A DNA stretch of 64,000 nt from Parapristionchus giblindavisi (taxonomy: Eukaryota; Nematoda; Chromadorea; Rhabditida; Diplogasteridae), in NCBI GenBank assembly GCA_943737045.1, contig CALSFV010000203.1, forward strand, positions 919,501-983,500, read 5' to 3'. Below, one piece after another: positions 61,720 to 64,000 of this stretch. The translations under genes were made by a program, and so were the position numbers. Each line of letters begins with the position of its first letter. The first letter of the stretch is position 1. A model generated the notes under the pieces. That model made no database searches and was not told where the DNA came from. It saw nothing but the letters and a program-made list of their open reading frames with translations.

Positions 61720-64000
61720 CTATCGTTTAGATCTAATTCCAGTTGGTTTCGGCGATGGGGAAGCCTTGCTTCTTCCTCTTGCTGGAGGTTTCGCATCTTT
61801 TGATCCGGATGACGCCGAATTCTTTCCTCCTTCTTTAACCGCATCAACCTATAAAGTGATAAATATGCTCATGAGGAAATATGTAGATAAGGAAGTAATG
61901 TGATATCTCGTAAATTTCTGTTTACCTTGGAATTCGTTCGTTCTCTGTCCCAGAATTGCCGTAAATGTCTTCTTAACACCTTTCCACACGAGCTTCGAGG
62001 AATATCTGATACGAAGAATACACCACCACGAAGTTCCTTGAATGTCGCTATCTTTCCTGAAACGATAGCGAGTAATTGTGTTCCGTGTATTAGTCTAGTC
62101 TACCTGAAACATACTGACGGACTTCTGCAGAGGACAGTAGAGGATGTGAGGCTGACTTGACGACGAATGCAGCAGGCACCTGGAATGACAGTATAGTAGC
62201 ATTGGAATATCTGACATAGGTATTGCCTCTCCAGTCACATGATCTTGTCTACCGACAACAGCACAGTCATCGATTCCAGGATGAGCGCGAAGGACGAGTT
62301 CTACTTCGGATGGGCACACCTGATACAAACTAGTTAAATAGGCTGTAATTTTTCAGAATAAATTTACAAGAGTTCCTTTGTATTTGATTATATCTTTTAT
62401 TCTATCTAGCACATATACATATCCGTTCTCATCATAGAAAGCAGCATCTCCTGCAATAATTTGTTTTTAAATTGAAAAACTACATGGTATTGAGTGTCAA
62501 CCAGTCTTCACGAATCCCATTGAATCGATAATCTCTCCAGTTGCCTTGGGATTCTTATAGTAACAGGGCATAGTCTGTGGTCCCATAACGAGCAATTGAC
62601 CAATTTGATTGGAAGCACACAATTGTTTGGTCTCCCAATGAACAACCTAAAAGTACTCATTAGAAATTATTGTTAAATTATTCAACTGATTACTTTAAAT
62701 AACATCCCTGGCAACGGAACTCCCACACTTTCTACCTTCCCACATTCAATGTGTGACAGTGTGCAAAGCCCACCAAGTTCAGTCATTCCGTACGCTGCAA
62801 AGACAAGAAGGGAAGTAGAGAACATCAATTAATCGGTCTCGAATACATTTCTAAGTACGAACTTTGTCTGAGATCACGAAGAGCCATTTTCTTCTTACAC
62901 AACGACGCTATGTTAACGTCGAGAGGAGCTCCACCTACGATTATCGATCGAACTGTAGACTGAAAAATCATCGTGTATTGTTTAAACATTAACTGTCAAA
63001 CTAACAAATGTATCAGCGTTGGCGCTAGGTTCGTAGGCCAAAGATTGTAGCATAGGAGGCGTGAGGTGCATTGCAGCAACCTGAATTATCGATGTATGAT
63101 AAATTAAATTAAATTAAAATTGTTTTAAATTTTAATATTAAAGTACCATCATCGATTGATTGATACCTTATGTTCCACCACGACATCCACTAGATGTTTG
63201 CCATCGAATTTGTTCATAGTGATAACAGTTCCTCCATTGACTAGTGCATAATAAGCAGAGACTACTCCGAATATATGGGATATTGAAAGAGGAAGAAGAA
63301 GCTTATCCTGAATTTCGACCCTTGATTGCATTATCAATGGTCTAAATCACCTTTGGCTGAACAGGACCGTAAATAGGACACGATATTTGTTGGAGATTGA
63401 TTATCAGAGAGCGACGACTGATTTCAGCGGCCTGTCAATTTCCTATTCGAAAGTTGCCTACTTTATACCGTAACCTTGGGTAGTCCAGTTGTGCCAGAAG
63501 TGAAGAATATCATGCACGGTTGTTGGGCCGGTCCATTTGAGATGGGTGCGGTGAAATCGGAAGGAGCCTCACTTCCATTCTCCGTCAGTGAACCTTCCTG
63601 CAATTAGTAACCATTAACATCATTGTCATTGTGATGACGTGATGATGACATTGGCATCAATGCAATTGACAATCTTACATTTCTTCCACTCGTGGCAGAT
63701 TCGCTCATTGGAGAGGGAAGATCGGTGCATTCATCCTCAAGAGCAGGAGCTCTGCAATTAATCGAACGACCTGCCCCTTGTACCTACCCTTCGTCTAATA
63801 ATAGGTGATGACTCCCTTCTTCCAATAGGAATACGGATATCATGCATTGATTGGGTTACGTACGTTAGGCGAATATTCGACAGCTCACGCGTTAGAGGTC
63901 CTATCGATCTAAAACAGATTATTATTCGCTATGTGCCGGAATACTTCTTTAATTTTGCTATTCGAGGTACTGACCGTTTTGCATCAGGAGCAGCACTTGG
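61720..64000 (-). CDS. AMP-binding acyl-CoA synthetase/4CL-type enzyme, 5' part outside window
   Basis: This superfamily activates carboxylates with ATP as acyl-adenylates, usually passing them to CoA. The gene enters from beyond 64000. In order: the ATP-binding P-loop motif (FFTSGTTGLPKV, about 63500), SISHIFGVVSAYYALVNGGT, a linker (AAMHLTPPMLQSLAYEPSAN), VRSIIVGGAPLDVNIASL, the A5 motif YGMTELGGL (about 62780), GQLLVMGPQTMPCYYKNPKA, the hinge motif GYVYVLDRIKDIIKYKG (about 62400), PSEVELVLRAHPGIDDCAVV, and the catalytic-Lys motif PRSSCGKVLRRHLRQFW (about 61950). All core motifs are intact. A Lys/Ser-rich tail (PARGRSKASPSPKPTGIRSK) follows, with no peroxisomal SKL. At about 62160-62220 the obvious intron breaks phase; only a donor at GATCAT|GTGACT keeps frame, at the cost of a few residues. 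Confidence 0.88.

Noticed and set aside
1..64000. CRISPR arrays, prokaryotic operons, rRNA genes or viral genomes
   Set aside because: None seen; intron-rich eukaryotic nuclear DNA throughout, and repeats are transposon-derived or simple-sequence.

Overview
The window is nuclear DNA from a nematode, most likely a rhabditid-type species. The evidence is AT-rich DNA, many introns of about 40-60 bp with GT..TTTCAG borders, splice-leader-type acceptors a few bases upstream of several start codons, and nematode-specific families: a warthog (hedgehog-related) protein with a Hint domain, an SRSX-like chemoreceptor, a levamisole-type acetylcholine receptor subunit and a short globin. All gene models below were spliced by eye, checking phase at each junction; where a junction does not resolve I say so.

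Left part (0.6-16.5 kb). A minus-strand gene for a secreted multi-Kazal-domain protein runs from about 12 kb down to 595. It contains a 432-bp terminal-inverted-repeat element, long purine/pyrimidine-rich simple repeats and a 16-bp minisatellite. Upstream of it, on the plus strand, lies a broken copy of the exocyst gene sec-15: it lacks the middle of the protein, carries a nonsense codon and a frameshift, and has a second copy of the 432-bp element inside its last coding part. Next comes a Tc1-type transposon folded into a giant palindrome.

Centre-left (16.6-33.8 kb). An ADA2-type transcriptional adaptor gene (ZZ finger, SANT, ADA2 domain) is greatly enlarged by acidic and Ser/Arg-rich inserts and apparently continues into a 3.2-kb acidic exon. 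One of its introns carries a GC-rich palindromic element. Two plus-strand secretory genes follow: a warthog protein with intact Hint autoprocessing residues, and an 82-residue precursor with dibasic sites that looks like a neuropeptide precursor.

Centre (34-48 kb, minus strand). A small single-pass membrane protein, a complete 14-exon nicotinic receptor alpha subunit (576 residues), a small coiled-coil protein and a complete 11-exon GPCR (356 residues). Three unrelated MITE-like elements sit in introns and in one intergenic gap.

Right part (49-64 kb). A TMEM87-type seven-transmembrane Golgi protein, then a tubulin-cofactor-E-like (TBCEL/coel-1) gene with LRRs and a ubiquitin-like C-terminus. 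One large intron of the latter holds a complete globin gene on the opposite strand. A short minus-strand orphan exon follows, and the window ends inside an AMP-binding acyl-CoA-synthetase-type gene on the minus strand.

The genes look independent; I see no clear operon. The most unusual features are the degraded sec-15 copy split by a datable MITE insertion, the foldback Tc1, the nested opposite-strand globin, and the oversized ADA2.
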